From: Peribacillus simplex
Lineage (GTDB): Bacteria > Bacillota > Bacilli > Bacillales > DSM-1321
Length of the DNA stretch: 64,000 bases
Direction of reading: 5' to 3'
Assembly (NCBI RefSeq): GCF_030123325.1
Contig: NZ_CP126106.1
Location: 5,277,001 to 5,341,000 of the forward strand
The position numbers were made by a program, and so were the translations under genes. Under the pieces are notes generated by a model, which was not told the DNA's origin, did not search any database, and saw only the letters and a list, made by a program, of their open reading frames with translations. Below are positions 17,460 through 26,307 of the stretch, one piece after another. Positions within the stretch are counted from its first letter, which is position 1; every line of letters starts with the position of its first letter.

Positions 17460-17660
17460 TGGTATCTCTCCTTTAATGCCACATTGACTCCGTTTTTGAA
17501 TGATCGACAGAGCCAAGTGCTAGTTTTTCTTTTATTCATTATGACCAATGTTCCATTTAAATACAAAATATCCGCCCGGAACTTTTGAGTGGATGTATAT
17601 TTACATGATGAAAAAGCATGATAAGTAAAGAACTGATTTTTTCAAAAAGGAGGCTGTACA

Positions 17661-17894
17661 ATGAGTGGAATACAAAGAACTGCACTTGTTCTTACAATAA
17701 TTGGGGCAATCAACTGGGGATTAATAGGATTTTTCCAATTTGACTTGGTCGCTTCGATTTTCGGAGGGCAAGATGCTGGAATGGCCCGTATCGTTTATGG
17801 ATTGGTTGGAATTGCCGGTCTCATTAATCTTGGTCTTCTCTTTAAACCAAGCCCTGAAATTTCCAGAGAGCCTGAAACTAAACCGACTCGTTGA
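17661..17894 (+). CDS. yuzA: DUF378 membrane protein YuzA
   Basis: A 77-residue protein with two transmembrane helices (residues 5-25 and 43-62) and the family signature GAINWGLIGFFQFDLV...FGG near the start. Function unknown. AAAGGAGG lies before the ATG. Position between yugJ and yugI is as in B. subtilis. Own promoter and terminator expected; the terminator is visible. Confidence 0.9.
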   Translation: MSGIQRTALVLTIIGAINWGLIGFFQFDLVASIFGGQDAGMARIVYGLVGIAGLINLGLLFKPSPEISREPETKPTR

Positions 17895-17921
17895 TGTCAT
17901 CGACATTGTTTATGCTTTATA

Positions 17922-17965
17922 AAATAAAGCCGGACCATGGATAAACACATGACCCGGCTTTATTT
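17922..17965 (+). terminator. Intrinsic terminator of yuzA
   Basis: Perfect stem AAATAAAGCCGG/CCGGCTTTATTT. Confidence 0.85.
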
Positions 17966-18000
17966 CATTCATATGCCCAACTGCCGTCCATGAAATGGAC

Positions 18001-18033
18001 AAAAAAAACCGGCTGATCGAAGATCTGCCGGTT
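18001..18033 (-). terminator. Intrinsic terminator of yugI
   Basis: Stem AACCGGC/GCCGGTT followed by eight Ts on the minus strand, seven bases after the stop. Confidence 0.9.
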
Positions 18034-18040
18034 CCCAAAA

Positions 18041-18445
18041 TTATTTTTTGATTAAGTCTTCGCGTTGAGATTGTTCGATCCACTCTTGAAGTTTGTCTTT
18101 CAATGTGTTGAAACCTTCAGTAGATTCGATGTGAGATGTCGCTTTAACAGAAGCTTGGCGTTTTTTCGGAGCTTTTTTCGGAGCTTCAGTACGCTCAGGA
18201 GCTTCTTCTGTAGCGCGGATCGATAAGCCGATTTTTCCAGCAGCTGAATCGATGGAAAGCACTTTAACTTTCACTTCATCGCCCACTTTTAAATGTTCGT
18301 TGATATCTTTAACGAATCCGTGAGTAATTTCAGAAATATGAACTAAACCTTGAGTTGAATCATCTAGAGCAACAAATGCACCGTATGGTTGAATACCAGT
18401 TACTTTACCAGCAACTACCGCACCAATTTCGAATTTTTCAGACAT
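18041..18445 (-). CDS. yugI: S1-domain RNA-binding protein, general stress protein 13 (YugI)
   Basis: A 134-residue protein. Residues 5-75 form one S1/OB fold (GAVVAGKVTGIQPYGAFVAL, GLVHISEI); the tail is Lys/Ala/Glu-rich (KKAPKKRQASVKA) and ends in a short helix. B. subtilis YugI (GSP13) is ribosome-associated. AGGAG lies before the ATG. Monocistronic with its own terminator. I see no SigB-type promoter in the 345 bp upstream, despite the family name. Confidence 0.92.
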   Translation of the reverse strand: MSEKFEIGAVVAGKVTGIQPYGAFVALDDSTQGLVHISEITHGFVKDINEHLKVGDEVKVKVLSIDSAAGKIGLSIRATEEAPERTEAPKKAPKKRQASVKATSHIESTEGFNTLKDKLQEWIEQSQREDLIKK

Positions 18446-18683
18446 GGTAACACTCCTATTTTATATATATTTTTTCGTCTTTTCACGCAATAAAAAATTA
18501 TATCACATAATTGGAAAATAATCAAAGTTAAGTATACCATACTTTTTGGGATTTTACTCATTAAAAATGTTTGTTTTTTGGAAATAATAAATATTATAAG
18601 TTCTTTATTTATAACTTATCCTAAAAATTTGCAAATAACCTCTATTCCCCTTAAAATATTCACTCATTTTTCTAAAGATTGCA

Positions 18684-18713
18684 ATAGTGTAACACTATCC
18701 AATTCCCTATAAT
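18684..18713 (+). promoter_or_regulatory. Palindromic operator candidate and -10 of the NSS transporter gene
   Basis: ATAGTGT-A-ACACTAT (18684-18698) is a perfect 7-1-7 palindrome ending nine bases before TATAAT (18708-18713). It covers the place where a -35 should be and no good -35 is present, which suits control by a DNA-binding regulator. The rest of the 345-bp gap 18446-18791 holds two shorter AT-rich inverted repeats (AAGTAT/ATACTT near 18530; ATAAGTT/AACTTAT near 18596) and no ORF. Confidence 0.5.
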
Positions 18714-18791
18714 CATAGTAAGATGAGAAAATGTTTTACAAAAAGTAATATACAGCTAGATATTCTTTACATCTAAAGGAGTTTTTCCATC

Positions 18792-20135
18792 ATGTCAAAA
18801 CAAGATCAATGGACTTCAAAACTTGGGTTCATCCTGGCAGCCGCGGGATCCGCTATTGGATTGGGCGCCATCTGGAAGCTCCCATATATGACTGGGGCAA
18901 ATGGTGGAGGGGTCTTTTTCCTTCTCTTCATTTTATTCACAGTACTTATCGGTGCGCCGATATTAATAGCGGAATTCACGATTGGCCGCAATGCCCAGAA
19001 AGATGCCATTAGCGCATATAAATATATTGCCCCTGGAAAGCCTTGGGCGTTGATTGGATATGGCGGTGTCGTCGCTTCAATCATTCTTCTTTCCTTTTTC
19101 AGTGTTGTTGGAGGCTGGATCATCTCCTATTTAGCAAGAAGCTTTACAGGTTCTCTCTCAAACTTGACGCAAGAAGAATATGGTAACTTCTTCAATACGA
19201 TAATCAGTGATCCATATGAAACGGTTATCGCTCAGTTATTATTCATGGTCTTTACCATTTGGGTCGTGCAAGGCGGCGTTTCCAAGGGAATCGAAAAGGC
19301 TAATAAATATATGATGCCTTCCTTGTTCATACTTTTCATCATTCTCCTTATCCGTTCCTTGACTCTGGATGGAGCGATGGAAGGTGTTAAATTCTTCTTG
19401 AAGCCGGACTTTTCCGCAATGACAGGGGAAACGATCCTATTGGCACTTGGCCAATCCTTCTTTGCACTAAGTGTCGGTGTTTCCGTGATGGTAACCTACG
19501 CATCCTATTTAAGTAAAAAAGAAGATATTACAAAATCGGCCTTTTCGGTAGTCGGGCTGAATATCTTCATCTCCTTGCTGGCAGGTTTGGTCATCTTCCC
19601 GGCTGTTTTCGCACTGGGTTTCAGCCCTTCAAGCGGGCCTGGACTGGTTTTTGTCGTGTTGCCTGCCGTATTCAATGAAATGGCGCTTGGCGGGATCTTC
19701 ATGTTCATTTTCTTCATATTATTATTATTTGCCACCCTTACGACGGCATTCTCCATTCTCGAAATCACCGTTGCAGCCATGATCAAGGGTGATGCTGCAA
19801 AGCGGAAGAAGGCTTCTTGGATAGCTGGTATCACCGTTTTCCTGATAGGGATTCCTAGCGCATTATCATTTGGGGTGCTTTCGGATGTGAAGATTTTCAA
19901 TTTATCCATATTCGATTTCGCCGATTATCTGACAAGCAATATCGCGCTGCCAGTCGGTGCCTTGTTCATATCCCTTTTCATCGGTTATCAAATGAAAAGG
20001 ATCGAGGTACAAAAGGAGTTCGAATCCGGCGCAGATTCCGGCCGATCACTTTTTAAACTTTGGTATTTCCTGATTCGCTACATCGTGCCGATCATGATCA
20101 TACTCGTATTCCTTAAGTCCACTAATCTCATTTAA
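18792..20135 (+). CDS. Sodium-dependent transporter of the NSS/SNF family
   Basis: A 447-residue LeuT-type symporter with eleven to twelve helices. Helix 1 carries the Na+/substrate site GFILAAAGSAIGLGAIWKLPY and helix 6 ALGQSFFALSVGVSVMVTYAS. It probably imports an amino acid or amine with Na+. AAAGGAG precedes the ATG. B. subtilis has YhdH and YocR of this family, but not at this position, so this gene is a local insertion between yugI and alaT. Substrate unknown. Confidence 0.88.
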   Translation: MSKQDQWTSKLGFILAAAGSAIGLGAIWKLPYMTGANGGGVFFLLFILFTVLIGAPILIAEFTIGRNAQKDAISAYKYIAPGKPWALIGYGGVVASIILLSFFSVVGGWIISYLARSFTGSLSNLTQEEYGNFFNTIISDPYETVIAQLLFMVFTIWVVQGGVSKGIEKANKYMMPSLFILFIILLIRSLTLDGAMEGVKFFLKPDFSAMTGETILLALGQSFFALSVGVSVMVTYASYLSKKEDITKSAFSVVGLNIFISLLAGLVIFPAVFALGFSPSSGPGLVFVVLPAVFNEMALGGIFMFIFFILLLFATLTTAFSILEITVAAMIKGDAAKRKKASWIAGITVFLIGIPSALSFGVLSDVKIFNLSIFDFADYLTSNIALPVGALFISLFIGYQMKRIEVQKEFESGADSGRSLFKLWYFLIRYIVPIMIILVFLKSTNLI

Positions 20136-20143
20136 CATCCTAC

Positions 20144-20179
20144 GTGCCGTTTCGATATTTCTCGATACGGCATTTTTTT
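20144..20179 (+). terminator. Intrinsic terminator of the NSS transporter gene
   Basis: Stem TGCCGT-TCGA/TCGA-ACGGCA followed by seven Ts. Confidence 0.85.
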
Positions 20180-20275
20180 CACAAAACCTACATATTCCGT
20201 GACTTACCTCAAGTAATAATATGGTAAAATAATGACATAAAGAAAATATATTTCCTGAAAAAGGAGTGTCTGACT

Positions 20276-20629
20276 ATGTCAAATATCGCGAAGAATATCC
20301 GTCAATACCGAGAGAATCATAACCTCACTCAACAGGAACTGGCTTTGAAATTACGAATCGGTACGAAGAAGATAGAAAAGTATGAATCGGGTGAATCGGT
20401 TCCTGATACACAAACCATCCTACGGCTTTCCACCGTTCTTGACATTCCCGCTTCAGAATTCCTGAAGGACGCCCAAACTGGGAACGCTGCAGATATCGAC
20501 GAGGACATAAAAAAACTGATTGAAGAAATCGGAACAAAAAAAGCGGAGCTCATTCTAAGAACAGCCAAGGACTTTAGCGAAGACCAAATTCTGAATGTTA
20601 TGCATACTTTATATAATACACAAGCTTAA
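20276..20629 (+). CDS. Xre-family HTH transcriptional regulator
   Basis: A 117-residue regulator. An N-terminal helix-turn-helix (residues 4-57: IRQYRENHNLTQQELALKLR, then KKIEKYESGESVPDTQTILR) is followed by a short helical domain of about 45 residues that is probably for dimerisation. AAAGGAG is upstream. Targets unknown; the neighbouring NSS transporter and alaT-alaR units are candidates only by proximity. Confidence 0.85.
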   Translation: MSNIAKNIRQYRENHNLTQQELALKLRIGTKKIEKYESGESVPDTQTILRLSTVLDIPASEFLKDAQTGNAADIDEDIKKLIEEIGTKKAELILRTAKDFSEDQILNVMHTLYNTQA

Positions 20630-20683
20630 TTCAAAAAAAGGTCGTAGTATGTGTATTTTTTTTCAGGGTACTGGATATACTAT

Positions 20684-20718
20684 GATTAACACTTTCTATG
20701 TTAATCCATTAGATTAAC
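20684..20718. repeat. Triple GATTAAC/GTTAATC motif
   Basis: GATTAAC (20684-20690), GTTAATC (20700-20706) and GATTAAC (20712-20718) lie between the Xre gene and its downstream terminator. The first two form a perfect 7-bp inverted repeat. The position is 3' of the regulator gene, so an operator role is doubtful. Confidence 0.35.
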
Positions 20719-20745
20719 TCTTTTTTCTAATTCCCCCTATGGAAA

Positions 20746-20786
20746 GGGATCCGGCTGCTTGGAACGGCCGGATCCCTATTTTTTTG
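20746..20786 (+). terminator. Intrinsic terminator downstream of the Xre gene
   Basis: Stem GGGATCCGGC/GCCGGATCCC followed by CTATTTTTTT on the plus strand. The minus-strand tail is weaker but may also serve alaT. Confidence 0.85.
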
Positions 20787-20789
20787 CTT

Positions 20790-21959
20790 TTATTTGCAAT
20801 GGTTCTTCATGAAACGTTCCATCCTTCTAAGCGCTTCTTGAAGCTGCTCCATGGAGGATGCATAGGAACAGCGGATATGACCTTCACCGCTTTCCCCAAA
20901 CACATCACCCGGCACAACGGCTACAAGTTCTTCCGTCAGAAGTTTTTCAGCAAATTCCATTGAAGTCATCCCCGTTTTCTCGATTGAAGGGAATGCATAA
21001 AAAGCCCCGCCAGGATTATGGCAATCCAGTCCAATCTCGTTAAATGATTTCACGATATAATTTCGCCTTCTCCGATAACTGCGACGCATTTCCTCCACAT
21101 CCTGCATTCCGTGCTTTAAAGCTTCCAATGCAGCATGCTGCGCAACGGTCGGCGCACACATCATCGCATATTGATGAAGCTTAAGCATCGCCTCGGAAAT
21201 TTCCTTAGGTGCACAAACGAACCCAAGACGCCAGCCAGTCATCGCAAACCCTTTCGAAAACCCATTGATGACGATTGTCCGCTCAAGCATGCCGTCAATG
21301 GCAGCAAAAGAAGTGAATGTCTCATCATAAGCAAGTTCTGCATAGATTTCATCGGAAATCACCAGTAAGTCATGCTTTTTAACGATGTCAGCAAGCATCA
21401 CTAATTCTTCCTGCCCAAGTTGGGTTCCCGTCGGGTTATTCGGTGAACAGATTAAAACGGCCTTCGTTTTAGGCGTGATCGCCGCCTCGAGTTGTTGGGG
21501 AGTCAACTTAAAGTCATCTTCCTTGGATGTTTGGACCGTGACCGGTATTCCCCCTGCCATGGTCACAAGCGGTGCATAGGCGACGAAACAAGGTTCGACG
21601 ACAATGACTTCTTCACCCGGATTCAAGATGGTCCTCAGGGCAATATCGAGGGCTTGGCTCGCTCCGACCGTGACAATGATTTGATCCTCCGGTCTATACG
21701 AAACATGGAACTGCTTCTCCATATACCCGCTGATTTCCGACCTTAATTCATATAATCCAGCATTGGCGGTATAAGAGGTATACCCTTCCTCCAAGGAGTT
21801 GATCGCCGCTTCCCTCACTGCCCAAGATGTAACGAAATCCGGTTCACCCACACCAAGGGAGACGACCCCTTCCAAATTGGCTGCCAAGTCGAAAAAGCGG
21901 CGGATGCCTGATGGTTTAAGCTCTGAAATCGTTTTTGAAACATAACTCGTTTTAATCAT
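20790..21959 (-). CDS. alaT: Alanine transaminase AlaT (class I/II aminotransferase)
   Basis: A 389-residue PLP enzyme of fold type I. The PLP lysine is in NGFSKGFAMTGWRLGF (about residue 236); SPNNPTGT and SDEIYAEL complete the cofactor site. In B. subtilis AlaT (YugH) forms alanine, and the gene is controlled by the Lrp-type AlaR encoded just upstream. Here the ATG overlaps the alaR stop by four bases (ATGA), so the two are translationally coupled. Confidence 0.92.
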   Translation of the reverse strand: MIKTSYVSKTISELKPSGIRRFFDLAANLEGVVSLGVGEPDFVTSWAVREAAINSLEEGYTSYTANAGLYELRSEISGYMEKQFHVSYRPEDQIIVTVGASQALDIALRTILNPGEEVIVVEPCFVAYAPLVTMAGGIPVTVQTSKEDDFKLTPQQLEAAITPKTKAVLICSPNNPTGTQLGQEELVMLADIVKKHDLLVISDEIYAELAYDETFTSFAAIDGMLERTIVINGFSKGFAMTGWRLGFVCAPKEISEAMLKLHQYAMMCAPTVAQHAALEALKHGMQDVEEMRRSYRRRRNYIVKSFNEIGLDCHNPGGAFYAFPSIEKTGMTSMEFAEKLLTEELVAVVPGDVFGESGEGHIRCSYASSMEQLQEALRRMERFMKNHCK

Positions 21960-22456
21960 GGTGACACCACTATCCTTTTATCTTCTTCAGTTTGTTCGAA
22001 AATTGTGCCATCATGCTTGTATTTTTTCATAATGAAGTGAGTCGTCGTAGAAATGACGGAATCCAGTGTCGAAAGTTTCTCCGAAACAAAGCTTGCCACT
22101 TCGTTCATCGAACGTCCTTCGACAATGACCGAAAGATCATAAGCCCCAGACATTAAATAAACGGACTGGACTTCTTTGAATTTGTAAATCCTTTTTGCGA
22201 CCTCATCGAAACCGACGCCGCGTTTTGGAGTGACTTTTACATCGATCATCGCTGTGACACCGTGGTATTCATCCACTTTAGCCCAGTTAATGACTGTTAA
22301 ATAACGGACTATGACCCGCATATCTTCTAATTTCTTCAATGTAATTTCAATGTCCGATTCTGATTGATCGGTCATTTTAGCCAAATCCTTCATATCAATC
22401 CGGCTGTTATTTTCAATGATTCTCAAGACTTCCAATTCCTCTTCATTCAAGTGCAT
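21956..22456 (-). CDS. alaR: Lrp/AsnC-family regulator AlaR
   Basis: A 166-residue regulator. Residues 5-55 form a winged helix-turn-helix (LRIIENNSRIDMKDLAKMTD); residues 70-150 are the RAM/AsnC effector domain (AYDLSVIVEGRSMNEVASFV). AlaR activates alaT in response to alanine-related signals in B. subtilis. AAAAGGGGGG lies seven bases before the ATG. First gene of a two-gene operon. Confidence 0.92.
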   Translation of the reverse strand: MHLNEEELEVLRIIENNSRIDMKDLAKMTDQSESDIEITLKKLEDMRVIVRYLTVINWAKVDEYHGVTAMIDVKVTPKRGVGFDEVAKRIYKFKEVQSVYLMSGAYDLSVIVEGRSMNEVASFVSEKLSTLDSVISTTTHFIMKKYKHDGTIFEQTEEDKRIVVSP

Positions 22457-22635
22457 TGGAAAACCCCCCTTTTGGAATTCACTAATTTAGATGTGATGGT
22501 TTGGCTGGCAGATAGTCTCACGAATTACCTTATTAGACTTTATTTAAAAACCTATATGACAATATAATTTAATAAGTCCTATTCTGTCAGGATAAACTTA
22601 CACTATTATATCAAAATTGGTTGGTGACCTGTTAT

Positions 22636-22673
22636 AGTAATTGTCTTTTTTCATCGTTATTATTACAATTACT
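22636..22673. repeat. 9-bp inverted repeat between alaR and yugF
   Basis: AGTAATTGT (22636-22644) and ACAATTACT (22665-22673) are exact inverted copies in the divergent promoter region. A possible operator or a symmetric protein-binding site. Confidence 0.35.
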
Positions 22674-22723
22674 GTTATGCAACAGTATTAAAGGACCTTT
22701 TTTGGGATTTTAAGGGAAGCACG

Positions 22724-22739
22724 GTTATTGACCAATAAC
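22724..22739 (+). promoter_or_regulatory. Hairpin abutting the yugF ribosome-binding site
   Basis: GTTATTG-AC-CAATAAC is a perfect 7-bp inverted repeat ending at the first base of CGGAGGAGG. In RNA the stem would stack directly on the Shine-Dalgarno sequence; as DNA it could be an operator. Confidence 0.35.
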
Positions 22740-22754
22740 GGAGGAGGAGCTTAT

Positions 22755-23597
22755 ATGGAGAGTCATACAATCAAAGGCGTCGAACGGGTGGGTAATATGG
22801 ATATCTATTTCGAATATGACCGAATCGATGATTCCCTCCCCACCCTTGTCCTGCTTCATGGATTTTTGTCGTCGAGCTTCAGTTTCCGTAAATTAGTGCC
22901 CTATTTAATCAAGGAATACAATGTGATTTCCATAGACCTCCCGCCATTCGGGCAAAGCGGAAAAGATTATCGATATACATATTCATTCCGGAACATCGCT
23001 AAGTCCGTCGTTATGTTCTTAGAGGGAAAAGACATCAGGAAATTCAGCATCATCGGCCATTCCATGGGCGGACAGATTTCCCTGCAGCTCATCAAATCAT
23101 ATCCTGATCTTGTCGAACATGCCATTCTTCTTGCCGGTTCAGGCTATCAGCCAGGCTATTCGGAGAAAATGAAGATGGTCAGTTACCTGCCTTTCTTTTC
23201 TTTCGGTATAAAACGGTATCTACAAAAATCAGGTATCGAAAAGAACTTGAAAAATGTCGTCCATGACCCGGCCATGATCGACGATGAAATGCGGCAGGGA
23301 TATCTAGGGCCATTCATAAAGAAGCATGATATTTTCCGGGCATTGGGTAGGATGCTTCGAGATAAGGAAGTCGATTTGTTGAAGGAGGACCTTAGTGATA
23401 TTCATACACCATGCCTGCTTATTTGGGGAAGGCATGATCGAGTGGTGCCATTGAATATTGGCCAAAGGCTCCATGAAGACCTGCCTAATTCCAAGCTTGT
23501 TGTACTTGAGGATACCGGGCACCTTCTTCCAGAGGAGAAGCCGGAAGAAGTGTATCAATTAATTAAAGGATTTATTGGAGTGGCCACCCCAACGTAA
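22755..23597 (+). CDS. yugF: Alpha/beta-fold hydrolase YugF
   Basis: A 280-residue serine hydrolase. The oxyanion segment is LLHGFLSSSFSF, the nucleophile elbow GHSMGG (near residue 100), the acid lies in WGRHDRVVP and the His in EDTGHLLPEE, so the catalytic triad is intact. Substrate unknown. I used the ATG with GGAGGAGG upstream; nine further in-frame codons to 22728 lack an SD. Just downstream comes a tract of degenerate tandem repeats before the terminator. Confidence 0.88.
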   Translation: MESHTIKGVERVGNMDIYFEYDRIDDSLPTLVLLHGFLSSSFSFRKLVPYLIKEYNVISIDLPPFGQSGKDYRYTYSFRNIAKSVVMFLEGKDIRKFSIIGHSMGGQISLQLIKSYPDLVEHAILLAGSGYQPGYSEKMKMVSYLPFFSFGIKRYLQKSGIEKNLKNVVHDPAMIDDEMRQGYLGPFIKKHDIFRALGRMLRDKEVDLLKEDLSDIHTPCLLIWGRHDRVVPLNIGQRLHEDLPNSKLVVLEDTGHLLPEEKPEEVYQLIKGFIGVATPT

Positions 23598-23598
23598 T

Positions 23599-23780
23599 TC
23601 ACGAGTAAAAGCACAAACTCACGAGTAAAAGCCCATTTCACGAGTAAATCGCCCAAATTCACGAGTAAACCGCACAATCTCACGAGTAAATCGCACAATC
23701 TCACCAGTAAACCGCCAAAACTCACGAGTAAACGGCACAAACTATGAGTTAGCTGCACAAACTATGAGTATAGAGCAAAA
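23599..23780. repeat. Degenerate ~21-bp tandem repeat array
   Basis: About nine head-to-tail copies of a 20-21 bp unit with core TCACGAGTAAA(t/c)CGCACAA, less exact toward the 3' end (TATGAGT...). It lies in the 3' untranslated region of yugF. Because the unit is a multiple of three, the minus strand shows an artificial LLVRLCG-type repeat ORF (23555-23758) without a ribosome-binding site. Confidence 0.85.
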
Positions 23781-23787
23781 AACAACG

Positions 23788-23826
23788 TAAAAAAGGTGCC
23801 CCTGATTTCTGGGTACACCCTTTTTC
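23788..23826. terminator. Probable bidirectional terminator between yugF and yugE
   Basis: An imperfect stem (AAAAAGGTGCCCC / GGGTACACCCTTTTT) with T-runs on both strands. Confidence 0.65.
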
Positions 23827-23829
23827 ACC

Positions 23830-24090
23830 TTAGATCGAACAGCTTGCATCATTTTTTATGATGAGCAGCTTTTTTGCAACTTCCAGGCACTTTTCCATCT
23901 GAACGGATTCATCGAACGAGAACTCGTAAATGGATTTTATTTTTTCCGCCAGTACCTTTGGATCATCTATATCTCGGATCGCTACGACCGTATCTGCAAT
24001 TTCGGGCTCATAAAGATCCCATCCTATTTTGAATGGGTCCCAATCTTGTAAAACGGCAACCAACGCTAAATTCATTTGCTGTGTATCCAT
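23830..24090 (-). CDS. yugE: DUF1871 family protein YugE
   Basis: An 86-residue soluble helical protein of the DUF1871 family (B. subtilis YugE is 86 aa). Recognisable core: LQDWDPFKIGWDLYEPEIAD. Function unknown. AGGTGATG lies five bases before the ATG. Keeps the B. subtilis order yugF-yugE-patB. Confidence 0.9.
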   Translation of the reverse strand: MDTQQMNLALVAVLQDWDPFKIGWDLYEPEIADTVVAIRDIDDPKVLAEKIKSIYEFSFDESVQMEKCLEVAKKLLIIKNDASCSI

Positions 24091-24190
24091 TTAATCATCA
24101 CCTGCTCAATATTTTCAAAGAACATGATTTCATAGTATCATAACAACAGGCTTTTCGCGAAATGACAAATTTTATTCGGTGGTGGATATT

Positions 24191-25366
24191 TTGAACAAGT
24201 CAATATTCGAAGAACAAATAAACAGGGAAAATTCAGGGTCTGCAAAATGGGATAAAAACTCGCTCACATCATTGTACGGGCGCGAAGATGTCCTCCCGAT
24301 GTGGGTTGCCGATATGGACTTCCCATCTCCTGAGGGCATTCAAAAGGCATTGATGGAACGTTTGAACCATCCAATTTTCGGCTATACGGTCCCTTCTGAA
24401 ACGGTTTTTACCGAAATTCAAAGTTGGCTTAAAGACCGGCACTCCTGGCAAATCGATAAAGAGTGGGTCTCATTTAGCTCTGGGGTCGTTTCTGCAATCG
24501 GTACAACGATCCAAGCATTCACGAACCCGGGCGATAAAATATTGTTACAATCTCCAGTCTATACCCCATTTTTTGATATGATCAAAAATAATGACCGGGT
24601 AGTGGTCAATAGTCCCCTTATCATGGAAGAGGACCGCTTCGAGATTGATTTCACTGATTTTGAGGACAAGCTGAAAAGCGGAGTGAAACTATTCCTTTTT
24701 TGCAGTCCGCATAACCCTGGCGGACGCGTTTGGACAAAGGACGAACTGTTACGAATCGGGGAGTTATGTGAAAAATATAATGTAGTCATCGTCAGTGATG
24801 AGATACACGCCGACTTATTCCATAAATCATCAAGGCATTATCCGATCGGCTCGCTTTCAAAAAATTTAGCGGACATAACCGTTACATTGATGGCGCCAAG
24901 CAAAACATTCAATATTGCCGGCCTTCAGGCTTCATTCCTGATCGCCAGTAATGGAAAATTGCAGAAGCAACTGCAAAAGGCGCAAACGAAACTGGCCTTC
25001 CATGGTCTTAACATCTTTGCCTTAACAGCAATGGAAGCCGCGTATCGAGAGGGCCTGGAATGGCTTGAAGACATGATTGGCTACATTGAGGAAAATATAA
25101 AAGTGGCAGAGGAATTCATTGCTGCTGAAATTCCTTCACTGCATGTCATGCATCCGGAAGCCTCTTACCTTTTATGGATTGACTGCCGTGACCTTGGATT
25201 GACCGACAAGGAAATTAAGGATCGACTTATCCATCAAGGGAAGCTCGCATTGGAGCCTGGTTCTAAATACGGACCTGGCGGAGAAGGTTTCGTCCGAATG
25301 AACCTCGGCTGTTCACGCAGCGTCCTGATGGATGGGCTAAACCGTTTGAAATTGGCGTTTTCATGA
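24191..25366 (+). CDS. patB: PatB/MalY-type cystathionine beta-lyase
   Basis: A 391-residue PLP enzyme. The N-terminus has the MalY signature LPMWVADMDFPSPE; SPHNPGGRVW and SDEIHADL bind the cofactor; the PLP lysine is in APSKTFNIAGLQ. It cleaves cystathionine or cysteine conjugates to homocysteine/thiol, pyruvate and ammonia. The best start is TTG at 24191, five bases after GGTGGTGG; GTG codons at 24179 and 24182 overlap that SD. In B. subtilis patB is followed by kinB; here it is followed by a terminator and yteA. Confidence 0.9.
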   Translation: MNKSIFEEQINRENSGSAKWDKNSLTSLYGREDVLPMWVADMDFPSPEGIQKALMERLNHPIFGYTVPSETVFTEIQSWLKDRHSWQIDKEWVSFSSGVVSAIGTTIQAFTNPGDKILLQSPVYTPFFDMIKNNDRVVVNSPLIMEEDRFEIDFTDFEDKLKSGVKLFLFCSPHNPGGRVWTKDELLRIGELCEKYNVVIVSDEIHADLFHKSSRHYPIGSLSKNLADITVTLMAPSKTFNIAGLQASFLIASNGKLQKQLQKAQTKLAFHGLNIFALTAMEAAYREGLEWLEDMIGYIEENIKVAEEFIAAEIPSLHVMHPEASYLLWIDCRDLGLTDKEIKDRLIHQGKLALEPGSKYGPGGEGFVRMNLGCSRSVLMDGLNRLKLAFS

Positions 25367-25368
25367 AT

Positions 25369-25408
25369 AAAAAGAAGAACCAGGCCTAGAATCCTGGTTC
25401 TTCTTTTT
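25369..25408. terminator. Bidirectional intrinsic terminator between patB and yteA
   Basis: Perfect 16-bp stem AAAAAGAAGAACCAGG/CCTGGTTCTTCTTTTT. Confidence 0.9.
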
Positions 25409-26163
25409 CAATCTTTTTCTTCATCGACATAAGGATCATGCTCATATCGTGGCAAATCCCCAAACGAGGTTTGAATATTTTCTTCAAAAAGTTCTTCCTT
25501 CAATTCTTGATATTGGGAATTCGGATATACCGTTATCTCTTTACCGTATAAATCGACACCAACGAAATTTTCATAATCTTCGACATATCCGATATTTTCT
25601 TCGGACTCGACATACATATCTTCGTAATCGTTTGGCGGATTTGCAAAATCGGATGGCGATTCAGATGTTCCATAACTGGCAACATCCTGCCAAGAATCCT
25701 CCGCATCGTATGCAACCGATTCGTGACGGTCATCATAATCAAACTTTCCAAATGGGGGGCCCAGCACTTCCTCTTCCACCGGCCGATTGTCCGAAGTTTC
25801 CTGTGATGGGGTGTGCTCGACACAATAAGTCGTGGTAGGGATGGCTTTCAAACGTTCAAGAGGTATTTCCTTTGAACAAACCTCACACTTTCCATACTCA
25901 CCTGCCTCGATGGCGGAAAGAGCTCGTTCAATATCCCTTATTTCATCGCGATCATGCTCGGAAAGGGCCAAATCCTTTTCCCGTTCATATAACTCGGTTC
26001 CTTCATCTCCGGGATGATTATCGTAACTCGATAACTCACCTGTCGAATCCTCCAAACTTCTTCTTAAATCGTAGTTGCCTGAATCATTTAATCGCTCTTC
26101 CAACTCTTGCTTCGATTGCTGCAATTGCTGTTGAAATTCTTTAAGCTGCTGATTGGATAGCAT
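25408..26163 (-). CDS. yteA: YteA-like protein with TraR/DksA-type zinc finger
   Basis: A 251-residue, strongly acidic protein. The N-terminus is a coiled coil (QQLKEFQQQLQQSKQELEER); a DksA/TraR zinc finger follows (YGKCEVCSKEIPLERLKAIP, then TYCVEH, so Cys-Cys-Cys-His). The C-terminal half is acidic, Tyr/Asp/Glu-rich, with VGVDLYGKEITVYPNSQYQE. B. subtilis YteA (262 aa) has the same plan. A DksA-like action in the RNA polymerase secondary channel is possible but unproven. AAAGGATG precedes the ATG. Confidence 0.88.
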   Translation of the reverse strand: MLSNQQLKEFQQQLQQSKQELEERLNDSGNYDLRRSLEDSTGELSSYDNHPGDEGTELYEREKDLALSEHDRDEIRDIERALSAIEAGEYGKCEVCSKEIPLERLKAIPTTTYCVEHTPSQETSDNRPVEEEVLGPPFGKFDYDDRHESVAYDAEDSWQDVASYGTSESPSDFANPPNDYEDMYVESEENIGYVEDYENFVGVDLYGKEITVYPNSQYQELKEELFEENIQTSFGDLPRYEHDPYVDEEKD

Positions 26164-26307
26164 GTGCAACATCCTTTCAAAATCGTTCTTCCCTCTAGTA
26201 TTTCTCTCATCCCGCTATTCCATAAAGGTACTTTTTACCTTAGGGATAATTTAATTCAGATAACAGAAGCTAACTTAGAAATATTAACTTCAAGGAGGGC
26301 ATCCAAA

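Noticed and set aside
23555..23758. Minus-strand repeat protein (LLVRLCG units)
   Set aside because: No ribosome-binding site; the frame is open only because the DNA repeat is 21 bp.
23599..23780. CRISPR array
   Set aside because: The ~21-bp units are directly adjacent, with no unique spacers, and no cas genes are present.
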